NCBI GenBank assembly: GCA_024681495.1
Contig: JAILAS010000083.1
Span: 1 to 8,804 of the forward strand
Direction of reading: 5' to 3'
DNA: 8,804 bases
Origin: Eubacterium sp.
Lineage (GTDB): Bacteria > Bacillota > Clostridia > Lachnospirales > Lachnospiraceae
The first letter of the stretch is position 1. The number at the start of each line of letters is the position of its first letter. Positions 1-6,649 of this stretch are shown piece by piece. Both the position numbers and the translations under genes were made by a program. A model generated the notes under the pieces. That model did not search any database. It was not told the DNA's origin and was given only the letters and a program-made list of their open reading frames with translations.

Positions 1-1
1 T

Positions 2-2650
2 GGCAGCCGTAGCTACTGGAACGGAGTCGTGGCCGTCATTCTGAAGTGCGAGGATCTGAACGTCTTCGAGACACACGAGCTCCGATGGGCTCCCGTGTGC
101 AAGAACCACGTAATTACCGGCGTGGGCGGTGAGAATATTGTCACCGAGATTGATGGGCAGCCGGCAGCGAAACTCTTTAAGAGGTACTTCGACGTAGACA
201 TAAACGAGATGTTCGTGCGCAACCTGGCCGAGTTCCCGTTCCTGGTGAGCAGGGACGGAATGATCGTGGCCCGGGCTATTGTCAACTACACGGATAATGG
301 CGGTGTGGTGCTCTCCGGCGCCGTGTCTGAAGGGGAAAACTTCTACCTCTCGTTCGGTGACCCCAAGGAGATTCGGGAGTCCGACAGACGGCACGCGAAG
401 ATGATGGAGAGGTTCGCTCCGCAGGGGATACTGATGATACTCTGCGCGAATCGTCACATCTATCTGGGGAAGGAACAACAGCGCGAGATAGACACGTTCA
501 GAATCGCCGATGTGGACATCTCGGGCGGCGGCAGTTTCGGGGAGCTGGCGAAGCTGATTGCCACCCCGAGGGTTATGAACTACGCCCTGGTTATAGTGGG
601 AATCAGAGAGGGCGAGATTCCTCCCGATTACGACAAACACAAGAAGAAAAAGAAACTCCGCGACTTTTCGTCGGAGGATAAGTACATTCCGGTGCTGAAC
701 CGACTCTCGACGTTTGCTCAGGAGTCTACCTCGGAGTACATGCTGCTCCAGGAGAAGGAGAAGGAGTACGAGTTCACCACGCAGCTCGAGTACGAGCGTA
801 TGGCGAACGAGAGCAAGACCTCCTTCCTGTCCAACATGTCCCACGAGATTCGCACGCCCGTCAATGCCGTTATCGGCTTTAACGAGATGATCTTAAGGGA
901 GGCCGAGGACACGAACATCCGAAGCTACGCAATGGACATAAAGAGGTCGGCGACTACACTCGTTTCCCTGATTAACGACATACTCGATTTCTCCAGGATA
1001 GAATCCGGACACCTTAAGCTCATTGAGGACAGGTATTCGCTATCCTCGCTTTTGAACGACGTAATCATGATCAGCAGCAAGAGCGCCGCCGATTCCAACC
1101 TGAAGTTCAATGTGGAGATCAATAAGAAGATGCCCGATGCCCTGCTGGGCGACATGGTCCGCATCAAGCAAATCCTCCTCAACATCCTCAGCAACGCGGT
1201 CAAGTACACCAACACCGGGTTCGTGAGCTTTACAGCCGACTACAAGCCCTATAACGACTTCGAGGCCGACTTTACATACCACGTCATCGACAGCGGAATC
1301 GGTATGAAGGAGAGCGAGATGTACAGGCTGTTCTCGCCCTTTGAGAGGCTCGACGAGAAAAGAAACCGGACCGTGGAGGGCACGGGACTTGGGATGAGCA
1401 TAACCCAGTCGCTGCTGACCCTCATGGGATCTCACCTGGAGGTTAAGAGCGAGTACGGCGCCGGAAGCGACTTTTGGTTCACCATCAGGCAGAAGGTCCT
1501 GTCTCCGGAGCCGATTGGAGACTACTCGAGGACGGCCAGGGAGCACATGCTCTCGGACGATGTGCATGAGAACCTTTTCGTCGCACCCGATGCCCACATA
1601 CTCATAGTGGACGACATGCCCATAAACATAACGGTCACCAGGAAGCTTCTGGCCAGGACACGGGTGAATGTGGACTCCGTATTGTCGGGCGCAGAGGCCG
1701 TAAAGAAGGCCGAGACGGTGCCCTACGACATCATATTTATGGATCACAGGATGCCGGGGATGGACGGCGAGGAGGCCATGAAGGCCATAAAGGCCATGAC
1801 CGACGGGCCGAATGCCAACACTCCCATCATCGTGCTTACCGCCAATGCGGTGTCCGGGATGCGTGAGAAGTTCCTGGAGAGCGGTTTCAACGACTACCTA
1901 TCCAAGCCGGTCAACCCGGTGGATATCGAGAAGATGATAGTCAGGTATCTCCCCGAGCAAAAGGTGCTCGATCCGAATGACCGCGTTGAATCCGAGACCG
2001 GGGGCGAGTCCGGATCCGGCAGGAAGACGAAGGGATTCCTCGGCGAGCTGGAGAGGCACGGCACGTTCGATACCGCGTATGGCATAGGGATGTGCGGCGG
2101 CCTGGACACCTATCTGGAGGTGCTGCAGGACTTCGCCGGTCGATACGAAGACCATACCGAGGCCATGATGAATGCCTACAGGGCCGGAGACCTCAAGGAT
2201 TACACCATAAGGGTCCACTCACTTAAGAGCTCCGCCAGACTCCTGGGAGTGCAGTATCTGGCGCATGCCGCAGAGTACCTGGAGGGCTGCTGCGACAGGC
2301 AGGAAGTGATGGAAGTGGTGGTTAAGAATCCCTCACTTATCGCGATGTATGAGGAGGCGGCCATGAGGATCAGGGAGGCCACCGAATTGTTCCCCGAGGA
2401 GGCGGGGGTGGAGAAGCTGCCCAAGATAGAGGAAGAGCTCGAGCTCATCGACGTTGCTACCCTGGAAGAGGCCTACGACGCCGTGAGGGAGTCGGTGGAG
2501 GCTCACGACTTCGATTCCGCCGACAATATCATCTCGATAATCAAACAGTACAGGCTGCCAGCCGGAGAAGGGGAAAGATTTGAGAAGGTGAAAAAACTCG
2601 TCTCGGATGTGAACAGGGACGAACTGATCAAATTCCTCCTTAGAGGATGA
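2..2650 (+). CDS. FIST-domain hybrid sensor histidine kinase (HisKA-HATPase-REC-HPt), 5' truncated
   Basis: The reading frame is open to the left window edge, so the true start lies upstream. The GTG at 29 is only the first start-type codon, and residue numbers here count from it. Residues 1 to about 225 resemble the C-terminal part of a FIST sensor (for example the CANRHIYLG segment); FIST is an intracellular domain thought to bind small ligands. A Lys-rich stretch and a Glu-rich linker lead into HisKA, with the phospho-acceptor His272 in SHEIRTP. The HATPase has the N box (N385, N389), DSGIGM (D421) and GTGLGMS (from G451). A receiver spans about 523-645 with acceptor Asp572 in FMDHRMPGMDG, and an HPt domain has His730 in HSLKSSARLLG. 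An acidic helical tail of about 75 residues follows. No membrane segment is visible, so the kinase is probably cytosolic. All phosphorelay residues are present, so it should be active. The stop overlaps or nearly abuts the next gene, suggesting co-transcription. The ligand is unknown. Confidence 0.93.
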   Translation, partial: GSRSYWNGVVAVILKCEDLNVFETHELRWAPVCKNHVITGVGGENIVTEIDGQPAAKLFKRYFDVDINEMFVRNLAEFPFLVSRDGMIVARAIVNYTDNGGVVLSGAVSEGENFYLSFGDPKEIRESDRRHAKMMERFAPQGILMILCANRHIYLGKEQQREIDTFRIADVDISGGGSFGELAKLIATPRVMNYALVIVGIREGEIPPDYDKHKKKKKLRDFSSEDKYIPVLNRLSTFAQESTSEYMLLQEKEKEYEFTTQLEYERMANESKTSFLSNMSHEIRTPVNAVIGFNEMILREAEDTNIRSYAMDIKRSATTLVSLINDILDFSRIESGHLKLIEDRYSLSSLLNDVIMISSKSAADSNLKFNVEINKKMPDALLGDMVRIKQILLNILSNAVKYTNTGFVSFTADYKPYNDFEADFTYHVIDSGIGMKESEMYRLFSPFERLDEKRNRTVEGTGLGMSITQSLLTLMGSHLEVKSEYGAGSDFWFTIRQKVLSPEPIGDYSRTAREHMLSDDVHENLFVAPDAHILIVDDMPINITVTRKLLARTRVNVDSVLSGAEAVKKAETVPYDIIFMDHRMPGMDGEEAMKAIKAMTDGPNANTPIIVLTANAVSGMREKFLESGFNDYLSKPVNPVDIEKMIVRYLPEQKVLDPNDRVESETGGESGSGRKTKGFLGELERHGTFDTAYGIGMCGGLDTYLEVLQDFAGRYEDHTEAMMNAYRAGDLKDYTIRVHSLKSSARLLGVQYLAHAAEYLEGCCDRQEVMEVVVKNPSLIAMYEEAAMRIREATELFPEEAGVEKLPKIEEELELIDVATLEEAYDAVRESVEAHDFDSADNIISIIKQYRLPAGEGERFEKVKKLVSDVNRDELIKFLLRG

Positions 2651-2664
2651 CAGAAGGTGTTTCT

Positions 2665-3459
2665 ATGAAGGTAAGGAAAAGGCCGGCGAGCAATCCCGGC
2701 AACAGAAGGATAATACTTATAAGTAACGGAAAATCATTCTTTTTGAGGAACCTTAAGGACATACTTTTGAAGGAGAGGTATTACGTGACCGACTGCATGC
2801 CTAAGGTTCCCAGGCTGAAGGAGTGCTATGAGAATTCCGACAGCTTCGTCTTGTACCTGGAGGACGAGTATGCCAGTGACAATGAGTTTCTCACTTTTCT
2901 TAAGGACATCTGCATTGAATACGACAAGCGGCTCCACATCGTGGGCACCAACGAGCAGCTGGAGTGGGCCGCGCGGCACCTCACCGACTCGGCCATAAGC
3001 ACCAGGTTTCAGAGGCCTCTCAATGTCGGAGACCTTCTCGATGCCCTGGCGCAGGACGCCCTCAGGGAGGGGCGCAAGAAGATCCTGGTGGTGGACGACG
3101 ATCCGACCTTTCTGCGCACCGTGAAGGGGTGGCTGGCGCGCAAGTATGCCGTGACCATGGCGAACTCCGGCATGAATGCGGTGGCTTACCTCGCCAAGCA
3201 CACGCCTGATCTCATCCTTCTGGACTATGACATTCCCATAACGGACGGGCCGAAGATCCTCGAGATGATTCGCGGCGAGTCCGAGACCAGCGAGATTCCG
3301 GTCATCTTCCTCACGGGTAAGAGCGACAGGGAGAGCGTTATGAAAGTCATGTCCATGAAGCCAGAGGGATACCTGCTTAAATCCATGTCTTCCGCGCAGA
3401 TAATAAAGGCTGTGGATGACTTTTTTACTAAAGAAAAAAATAAAGATGAGTTTTTATAA
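2665..3459 (+). CDS. Double-receiver response regulator, first receiver degenerate, no output domain
   Basis: I chose ATG 2665 because AGAAGG at 2652-2657 lies 7 bases upstream. An in-frame ATG at 2647 overlaps the kinase stop (ATGA) but has poor ribosome-binding spacing, so it is the alternative start, adding 6 residues. The protein is 264 residues from 2665. Residues 15 to about 125 look like a receiver fold that has lost its acidic pair (ISNG where DD is expected). It carries Glu66 (LYLEDE) where the phosphorylated Asp should be. Residues about 140-264 form an intact receiver: LVVDDDP (D144-D146), acceptor Asp187 in LLDYDIP, switch Thr217 and Lys239, the last followed by Ser rather than the usual Pro. 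No DNA-binding, GGDEF or other effector domain is present. Its position directly after a hybrid kinase with an HPt suggests it is the terminal or intermediate phospho-acceptor of that relay, acting through protein contacts. No hairpin terminator follows it. Confidence 0.88.
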   Translation: MKVRKRPASNPGNRRIILISNGKSFFLRNLKDILLKERYYVTDCMPKVPRLKECYENSDSFVLYLEDEYASDNEFLTFLKDICIEYDKRLHIVGTNEQLEWAARHLTDSAISTRFQRPLNVGDLLDALAQDALREGRKKILVVDDDPTFLRTVKGWLARKYAVTMANSGMNAVAYLAKHTPDLILLDYDIPITDGPKILEMIRGESETSEIPVIFLTGKSDRESVMKVMSMKPEGYLLKSMSSAQIIKAVDDFFTKEKNKDEFL

Positions 3460-3466
3460 AAAACTG

Positions 3467-3494
3467 TTGACATTTTATCAAAAACCATTATAGT
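3467..3494 (+). promoter_or_regulatory. Sigma-A type promoter of the feoA operon
   Basis: A perfect -35 hexamer TTGACA (3467-3472) is followed after 16 bases by TATAGT (3489-3494), five of six matches to the -10 consensus. The surrounding DNA is AT-rich, unlike the genes on either side. Transcription would start near 3500, leaving a 5' UTR of about 40 bases before feoA. The spacer is one base shorter than the 17 considered best, compatible with a regulated promoter. Confidence 0.75.
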
Positions 3495-3500
3495 TAAATA

Positions 3501-3516
3501 GTTAGATGATGCTAAC
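3501..3516 (+). promoter_or_regulatory. Putative operator: inverted repeat GTTAG-N6-CTAAC at the feoA start site
   Basis: GTTAG (3501-3505) and CTAAC (3512-3516) are perfect inverted arms separated by ATGATG. The site begins 6 bases after the -10 box and so covers the expected transcription start, the classic place for repressor binding. The same architecture recurs upstream of feoB (3794-3809) and of apbE (6658-6673). The half-site resembles the GTTAG/CTAAC core of DtxR-family (IdeR, TroR) operators, but the spacing is wider, so the regulator is not identified. As RNA it could instead form a weak 5-bp hairpin. Confidence 0.55.
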
Positions 3517-3539
3517 ACTACACATTGAAAGGAAGATTT

Positions 3540-3752
3540 ATGACCTTACTCGATGCGGAATTAGGAACAGAGTATATCATTAAAGGCGTTGATACTCAGG
3601 GGGATGAAGAGCTTGAAAGCTTTCTCTTTTCACTGGGATGCTACAGCGGTGAGGCCATCACGGTGGTCGATAAAAGAACGAACCTGGTAGTTTCTATCAA
3701 GGATGCTCGTTATAACATAGACCCTGAGCTTGCGAACGCCATTACGATATAG
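3540..3752 (+). CDS. feoA: FeoA family ferrous iron transport accessory protein
   Basis: This 70-residue protein has the length and pattern of FeoA, a small cytosolic SH3-like protein required for or stimulating FeoB-mediated Fe(II) uptake. The SLGCYSGE segment (residues 31-38) is the usual LG-x-x-x-G turn, and the C-terminal RYNIDPELANAI stretch is typical of short Firmicutes FeoA proteins. The start is ATG 3540, with AGGA at 3530-3533 placed 6 bases upstream. An upstream in-frame TTG (3525) overlaps this ribosome binding site and is unlikely. The gene follows a strong promoter and lies 77 bases before feoB. The identification is supported mainly by the feoB neighbour, because FeoA sequences are short and divergent. 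Confidence 0.9.
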   Translation: MTLLDAELGTEYIIKGVDTQGDEELESFLFSLGCYSGEAITVVDKRTNLVVSIKDARYNIDPELANAITI

Positions 3753-3757
3753 ATAAG

Positions 3758-3777
3758 AGTCTGCTTAGCGGCAGACT
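3758..3777 (+). other. Intercistronic stem-loop between feoA and feoB
   Basis: AGTCTGC (3758-3764) pairs perfectly with GCAGACT (3771-3777) around a six-base loop. No run of T follows (TAAAAATTG), so it is not a standard terminator. It could partly attenuate transcription, stabilise the feoA end of the message, or define a processing site. The function is inferred; only the inverted repeat is seen. Confidence 0.4.
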
Positions 3778-3793
3778 TAAAAATTGCAGTTGG

Positions 3794-3809
3794 GTTAGTA
3801 AAAACTAAT
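3794..3809 (+). promoter_or_regulatory. Putative operator or RNA hairpin GTTAG-N6-CTAAT upstream of feoB
   Basis: GTTAG (3794-3798) and CTAAT (3805-3809) are separated by TAAAAA, the same spacing as the sites before feoA and apbE. As an RNA stem it extends to GGTTAGT/ACTAATC with a four-A loop and one G-T pair. A third related arm, TTAGT (3811-3815), could pair alternatively with ACTAA (3804-3808). The site ends 7 bases before the feoB ribosome binding site, so it could act on transcription into feoB or on feoB translation. I see no clear promoter immediately upstream. Confidence 0.45.
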
Positions 3810-3829
3810 CTTAGTAAGGAGGAATTAAC

Positions 3830-5827
3830 ATGAGAATTGCGCTGACAGGTAATCCCAATAGCGGAAAGACTACTATGTACAACGCACTGACCGGCCGAAG
3901 CGAGAAAATCGGTAACTGGGCCGGCGTAACCGTGGACAAGAAGGAGAGCTCCATCAAGAAGGCGTACAACGAATCGGGCAAAGAGCTGATCGCCGTCGAC
4001 CTTCCCGGTGCTTACTCCATGTCTCCCTTTACCTCTGAGGAGAGTATCACCAGCGGATATGTTAAGAACGAGCATCCCGATGCCATCATTAACATCGTTG
4101 ACGCGACAAACCTCAGCAGAAGCTTGTTCTTCACCACTCAGCTCCTTGAGTTGGGCGTGCCCGTTGTAGTCGCACTCAACAAGAGCGACATCAACGATAA
4201 GAAGGGTACCACTATCGACGAGAAGAAGCTCTCCGAGAAGCTTGGCTGCCCCGTAGTTAAGACCGTTTCAACTACTGATAGCGGACTTAAAGAGGTGGTT
4301 AAGATCGCAGCAGGCCTCGAGGGTCAGACCCAGAAGGCTCCCTACGATGAGGGAAGCGTCGATCTTACCGATAAGGCAGCGGTTGAGGCCTCCGATAGAG
4401 CCCGTTTCGATTTCGTAAACGGCATCGTTAAGGAAGTGGAGAACCGCAAGGTCCTCACCAAGGACAAGACCGTGGGCGACACCATCGATAAGGTGGTTAC
4501 GAACCCCGTAATCGGCCTCATCATTTTCGCAGCTATTATGTGGGTAGTATTCTACATTTCGCAGACTACCATCGGTACCATGTTGGCAGACATCCTCGTT
4601 GGCTGGATCGAGACCTTCCAGGGATGGGTAGGCGAGCAGATGGCGGACGCCAATCCCCTGCTCTACGCGCTGCTTGTTGACGGTATCATCGGTGGCGTGG
4701 GCGCCGTTGTTGGTTTCCTGCCGCTCGTAATGGTAATGTACTTCCTGATTGCGCTCCTCGAGGATTGCGGATACATGTCCAGAGCAACAGTTGTTCTTGA
4801 TCCCATCTTCAAGAGGGTAGGCCTTTCCGGTAAGTCGGTTATCCCCATGATCATCGGTACCGGCTGCGGTATCCCCGCTATCATGGCTTGCCGTACCATC
4901 AGGAACGAGAGGGAAAGACGTTCCACCGCTATGCTTGCTACGTTCATGCCCTGCGGTGCCAAGCTTCCCGTTATTGCACTCTTCGCAGGTGCATTCTTCC
5001 CCGAGTCAAAGTGGATCAGCTTTATCTGCTACATGGGCGGTATTCTGCTGATTCTCCTCGGCGCATTGCTTATTAAGGCTCTTACAGGTATGAAGTACAG
5101 GAAGTCCTTCTTCATCATCGAGCTTCCCGAGTACAAGGCTCCCAGCCTTTGGTTCGCTATCAAGTCCATGCTGGAGAGAGGTAAGGCTTACATCATCAAG
5201 GCCGGTACCATCATCCTTGTTTGCAACACCGTAGTTCAGATCATGCAGACCTTCGACTGGAGCTTCCAGGCAGTGGAAGAGGGCGCAGAGAGCACATCCA
5301 TCCTCGCAAGCATTGCAGGACCCTTCTCCGTACTCCTCGTACCCGTTATCGGTATTGCCTCCTGGCAGCTGGCAGCGGCAGCTATCACCGGCTTCATCGC
5401 TAAGGAGAACGTGGTTGGTACCATCGCTACCTGCTTCGCTATCACTAACTTCATCGATACCGAGGAGCTCGCTCTCGTAGGAGAGGGAAATGCAGTAGCA
5501 GTAGCCATGGGAATCACCAAGGTGGCAGCTCTTGCATACCTCATGTTCAACCTTTACACACCGCCCTGCTTCGCAGCTCTCGGTGCTATGAACTCAGAGA
5601 TGAAGTCCGCTAAGTGGCTCTGGGGCGCTATCGGCCTCCAGCTCGCTACCGGATTTACGGTTGGATTCTTCGTATATCAGATCGGTACCCTTATTACCAC
5701 CGGCGCAGTAGGCGCAGGCTTCATCCCCGGACTGATTGCGGTTATTGTATTCGCTCTTGTCATTGTTTACCTCATCCAGGCAAACAGAAGGGCCATGGTA
5801 AAGGAGTACGAGCTCAAGGCAGAGTAA
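3830..5827 (+). CDS. feoB: Ferrous iron transporter FeoB
   Basis: FeoB is a G-protein-coupled inner membrane Fe(II) transporter, and this 665-residue copy is full length for the Firmicutes type. The N-terminal GTPase shows G1 GNPNSGKT (7-14), G2 Thr34 in GVTV, G3 DLPG (57-60), G4 NKSD (117-120) and a G5-like STTDSG near 147. A helical GDI-type spacer covers about 170-215. The membrane part starts near residue 225 and holds the two Gate regions. The first has GTGCGIPAIMACRT with Cys346, and the second has MPCGAKLP with Cys375; both Cys are conserved in the family. AAGGAGG at 3816-3822 lies 7 bases before ATG 3830, an excellent ribosome binding site. Codons look more biased (many GCA, GTA, CTT) than in the flanking kinase and apbE genes, suggesting strong expression. 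It is the core of the iron uptake operon. Confidence 0.98.
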   Translation: MRIALTGNPNSGKTTMYNALTGRSEKIGNWAGVTVDKKESSIKKAYNESGKELIAVDLPGAYSMSPFTSEESITSGYVKNEHPDAIINIVDATNLSRSLFFTTQLLELGVPVVVALNKSDINDKKGTTIDEKKLSEKLGCPVVKTVSTTDSGLKEVVKIAAGLEGQTQKAPYDEGSVDLTDKAAVEASDRARFDFVNGIVKEVENRKVLTKDKTVGDTIDKVVTNPVIGLIIFAAIMWVVFYISQTTIGTMLADILVGWIETFQGWVGEQMADANPLLYALLVDGIIGGVGAVVGFLPLVMVMYFLIALLEDCGYMSRATVVLDPIFKRVGLSGKSVIPMIIGTGCGIPAIMACRTIRNERERRSTAMLATFMPCGAKLPVIALFAGAFFPESKWISFICYMGGILLILLGALLIKALTGMKYRKSFFIIELPEYKAPSLWFAIKSMLERGKAYIIKAGTIILVCNTVVQIMQTFDWSFQAVEEGAESTSILASIAGPFSVLLVPVIGIASWQLAAAAITGFIAKENVVGTIATCFAITNFIDTEELALVGEGNAVAVAMGITKVAALAYLMFNLYTPPCFAALGAMNSEMKSAKWLWGAIGLQLATGFTVGFFVYQIGTLITTGAVGAGFIPGLIAVIVFALVIVYLIQANRRAMVKEYELKAE

Positions 5828-5875
5828 TTCGGCCTTGCCCTCAGTCCTGAAACTCAGAGAAGTGAGGTGTATTAT

Positions 5876-6067
5876 ATGACAGCTATGATGGTAAATATAA
5901 TTGCAACACTTGTGATCGTGGGCATTGTTGGGGGCGCTTGCTACTACATTTACAAGGAAAAGAAAAAGGGAACGCACTGCATTGGCTGCCCTATGGCAGG
6001 AAATTGCTCGAAGACCAAAGCGGCCTCCGAGTGCGCATCCGGTGCGGGGCATTCCGCTAAGAAGTGA
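5876..6067 (+). CDS. FeoB-associated Cys-rich membrane protein
   Basis: This 63-residue protein has one N-terminal membrane helix (about residues 5-26), then a basic KEKKK stop-transfer segment, then CIGCPMAGNC and a further Cys. That arrangement matches the small FeoB-associated Cys-rich proteins found after feoB in many Clostridia, sometimes treated as functional equivalents of FeoC. ATG 5876 is preferred because GAGGTG (5864-5869) sits 6 bases upstream; an in-frame GTG at 5867 lies within that ribosome binding site. It lies 48 bases after feoB with no terminator between, and a strong terminator follows, so it is the last gene of the operon. The Cys cluster would face the cytoplasm and could bind Fe(II) or an Fe-S cluster; its exact role is not known. 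Confidence 0.88.
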   Translation: MTAMMVNIIATLVIVGIVGGACYYIYKEKKKGTHCIGCPMAGNCSKTKAASECASGAGHSAKK

Positions 6068-6073
6068 TTTTCG

Positions 6074-6107
6074 CAGGCAATCGGGGGAACCCGGTTGCCT
6101 GTCTTTT
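6074..6107 (+). terminator. Rho-independent terminator of the feo operon
   Basis: A 12-bp stem (6074-6085 with 6090-6101, including one T-G pair) closes a GGAA tetraloop and is followed by TCTTTTAT. It starts 6 bases after the stop codon of the Cys-rich protein. This is the strongest terminator in the window. It separates the feo operon from the HMA protein gene, although some read-through is possible because no clear promoter follows. Confidence 0.9.
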
Positions 6108-6122
6108 ATCATCGGGAAACAA

Positions 6123-6155
6123 TGCGCCTGCCCGGCAGCATACCGGCTTGGCGCA
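6123..6155 (+). other. Stem-loop in the leader of the HMA protein gene
   Basis: TGCGCC (6123-6128) pairs with GGCGCA (6150-6155). Inside, GCCCGG (6130-6135) can pair with CCGGC (6143-6147) with one bulge. The structure ends 8 bases before the ribosome binding site of the next gene. There is no T-run, so it is not a terminator. A role in mRNA stability or translation is possible, but only the repeat is seen. Confidence 0.35.
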
Positions 6156-6177
6156 GCTAGTCCGGAGGTGACGATAT

Positions 6178-6537
6178 ATGCAAAACGTAATAATCATCGT
6201 AATCCTTATTATCATCCTGGTTCCCGCCGTAAAGAGCACCATCACCCACCTGAAGGGCGAGGGCTCGTGCTGCGGCGGCCCAAAGGAGAAATCCGTTCAT
6301 AAGAAGCTTCCGGGAAAACCCAGGAAGGTATATACTGTTCATATTGACGGAATGCATTGTGACAATTGCAAGAACAGGGTGGAAAAACATCTCGACGCCA
6401 TAGACGGGGTGGTTGCGAAGGTCAAACTTTCGAGGAACACCGCGAAGGTTTCGGTCTACGACGACACGCCCGAGTCGACCATCGTAGAGACGATAGAAAA
6501 GCTCGATTTCAAGGTGACCGAGATCACCGAGCAGTAG
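6178..6537 (+). CDS. Membrane-anchored heavy-metal-associated (HMA) domain protein
   Basis: The 119-residue product begins with a very hydrophobic Ile/Leu/Val helix (residues 2 to about 18). A basic linker with a Cys pair (SCCGGP, C31-C32) follows, then an HMA ferredoxin-like domain from about residue 52 to the end. The metal site is GMHCDNC (C61, C64), the MxCxxC motif of CopZ-like metallochaperones. CGGAGGTGA at 6163-6171 gives a strong ribosome binding site for ATG 6178. HMA domains usually bind Cu(I), Zn or Cd. The position right after the feo operon makes a link with iron handling worth considering, but the sequence alone cannot decide the metal. No good promoter was seen in the 70 bases after the feo terminator. 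A tight terminator follows the stop. Confidence 0.85.
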   Translation: MQNVIIIVILIIILVPAVKSTITHLKGEGSCCGGPKEKSVHKKLPGKPRKVYTVHIDGMHCDNCKNRVEKHLDAIDGVVAKVKLSRNTAKVSVYDDTPESTIVETIEKLDFKVTEITEQ

Positions 6538-6543
6538 GCAATT

Positions 6544-6570
6544 GCACCGGTTTCCGGTGCTTTTGTTTTG
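6544..6570 (+). terminator. Rho-independent terminator after the HMA gene
   Basis: GCACCGG (6544-6550) and CCGGTGC (6554-6560) form a perfect 7-bp stem with a TTT loop, followed by TTTTGTTTTG. It begins 6 bases after the HMA stop codon and insulates the apbE promoter region from upstream transcription. Confidence 0.9.
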
Positions 6571-6622
6571 CCTTATGTTAACGAGAAAAATACTACAATA
6601 AATTGAGAGATTTATTCTTTCA

Positions 6623-6649
6623 TTGTCTTTGATAATGTGATAATATAGC
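6623..6649 (+). promoter_or_regulatory. Probable promoter of the apbE operon
   Basis: The AT-rich stretch after the HMA terminator contains TTGTCT (6623-6628) and TATAGC (6644-6649), spaced 15. It also contains an alternative extended -10, TG-A-TAATAT (6638-6646). The TATAG element resembles the feoA -10 (TATAGT) and lies 14 bases before a GTTAG repeat, compared with 12 in feoA. The exact hexamers are uncertain, but a promoter is needed between the terminator and apbE and this is the best candidate. Confidence 0.5.

Noticed and set aside
1040..1747. Long minus-strand open frame (235 codons) antisense to the kinase gene
   Set aside because: It lies wholly opposite a conserved HATPase and receiver coding region, has no recognisable domain, and arises from the G/C-ending codon bias of the sense gene.
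2734..3201. Minus-strand open frame (155 codons) opposite the receiver gene
   Set aside because: The overlapping plus-strand frame encodes clear receiver motifs; the antisense product resembles nothing known.
3421..3466. Terminator after the receiver gene
   Set aside because: The A/T-rich runs have no GC stem; no inverted repeat long enough for intrinsic termination was found.
3525..3539. TTG start adding five residues to FeoA
   Set aside because: It overlaps the ribosome binding site AAAGGAAG that serves ATG 3540, and the extra residues match nothing in FeoA.
6630..6644. Fur-box-like direct repeat TGATAAT-G-TGATAAT before apbE
   Set aside because: A Fur box needs at least three GATAAT-type hexamers with one inverted. 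Only two direct copies are present, and they overlap the likely -10 element, so AT-rich promoter sequence explains them.
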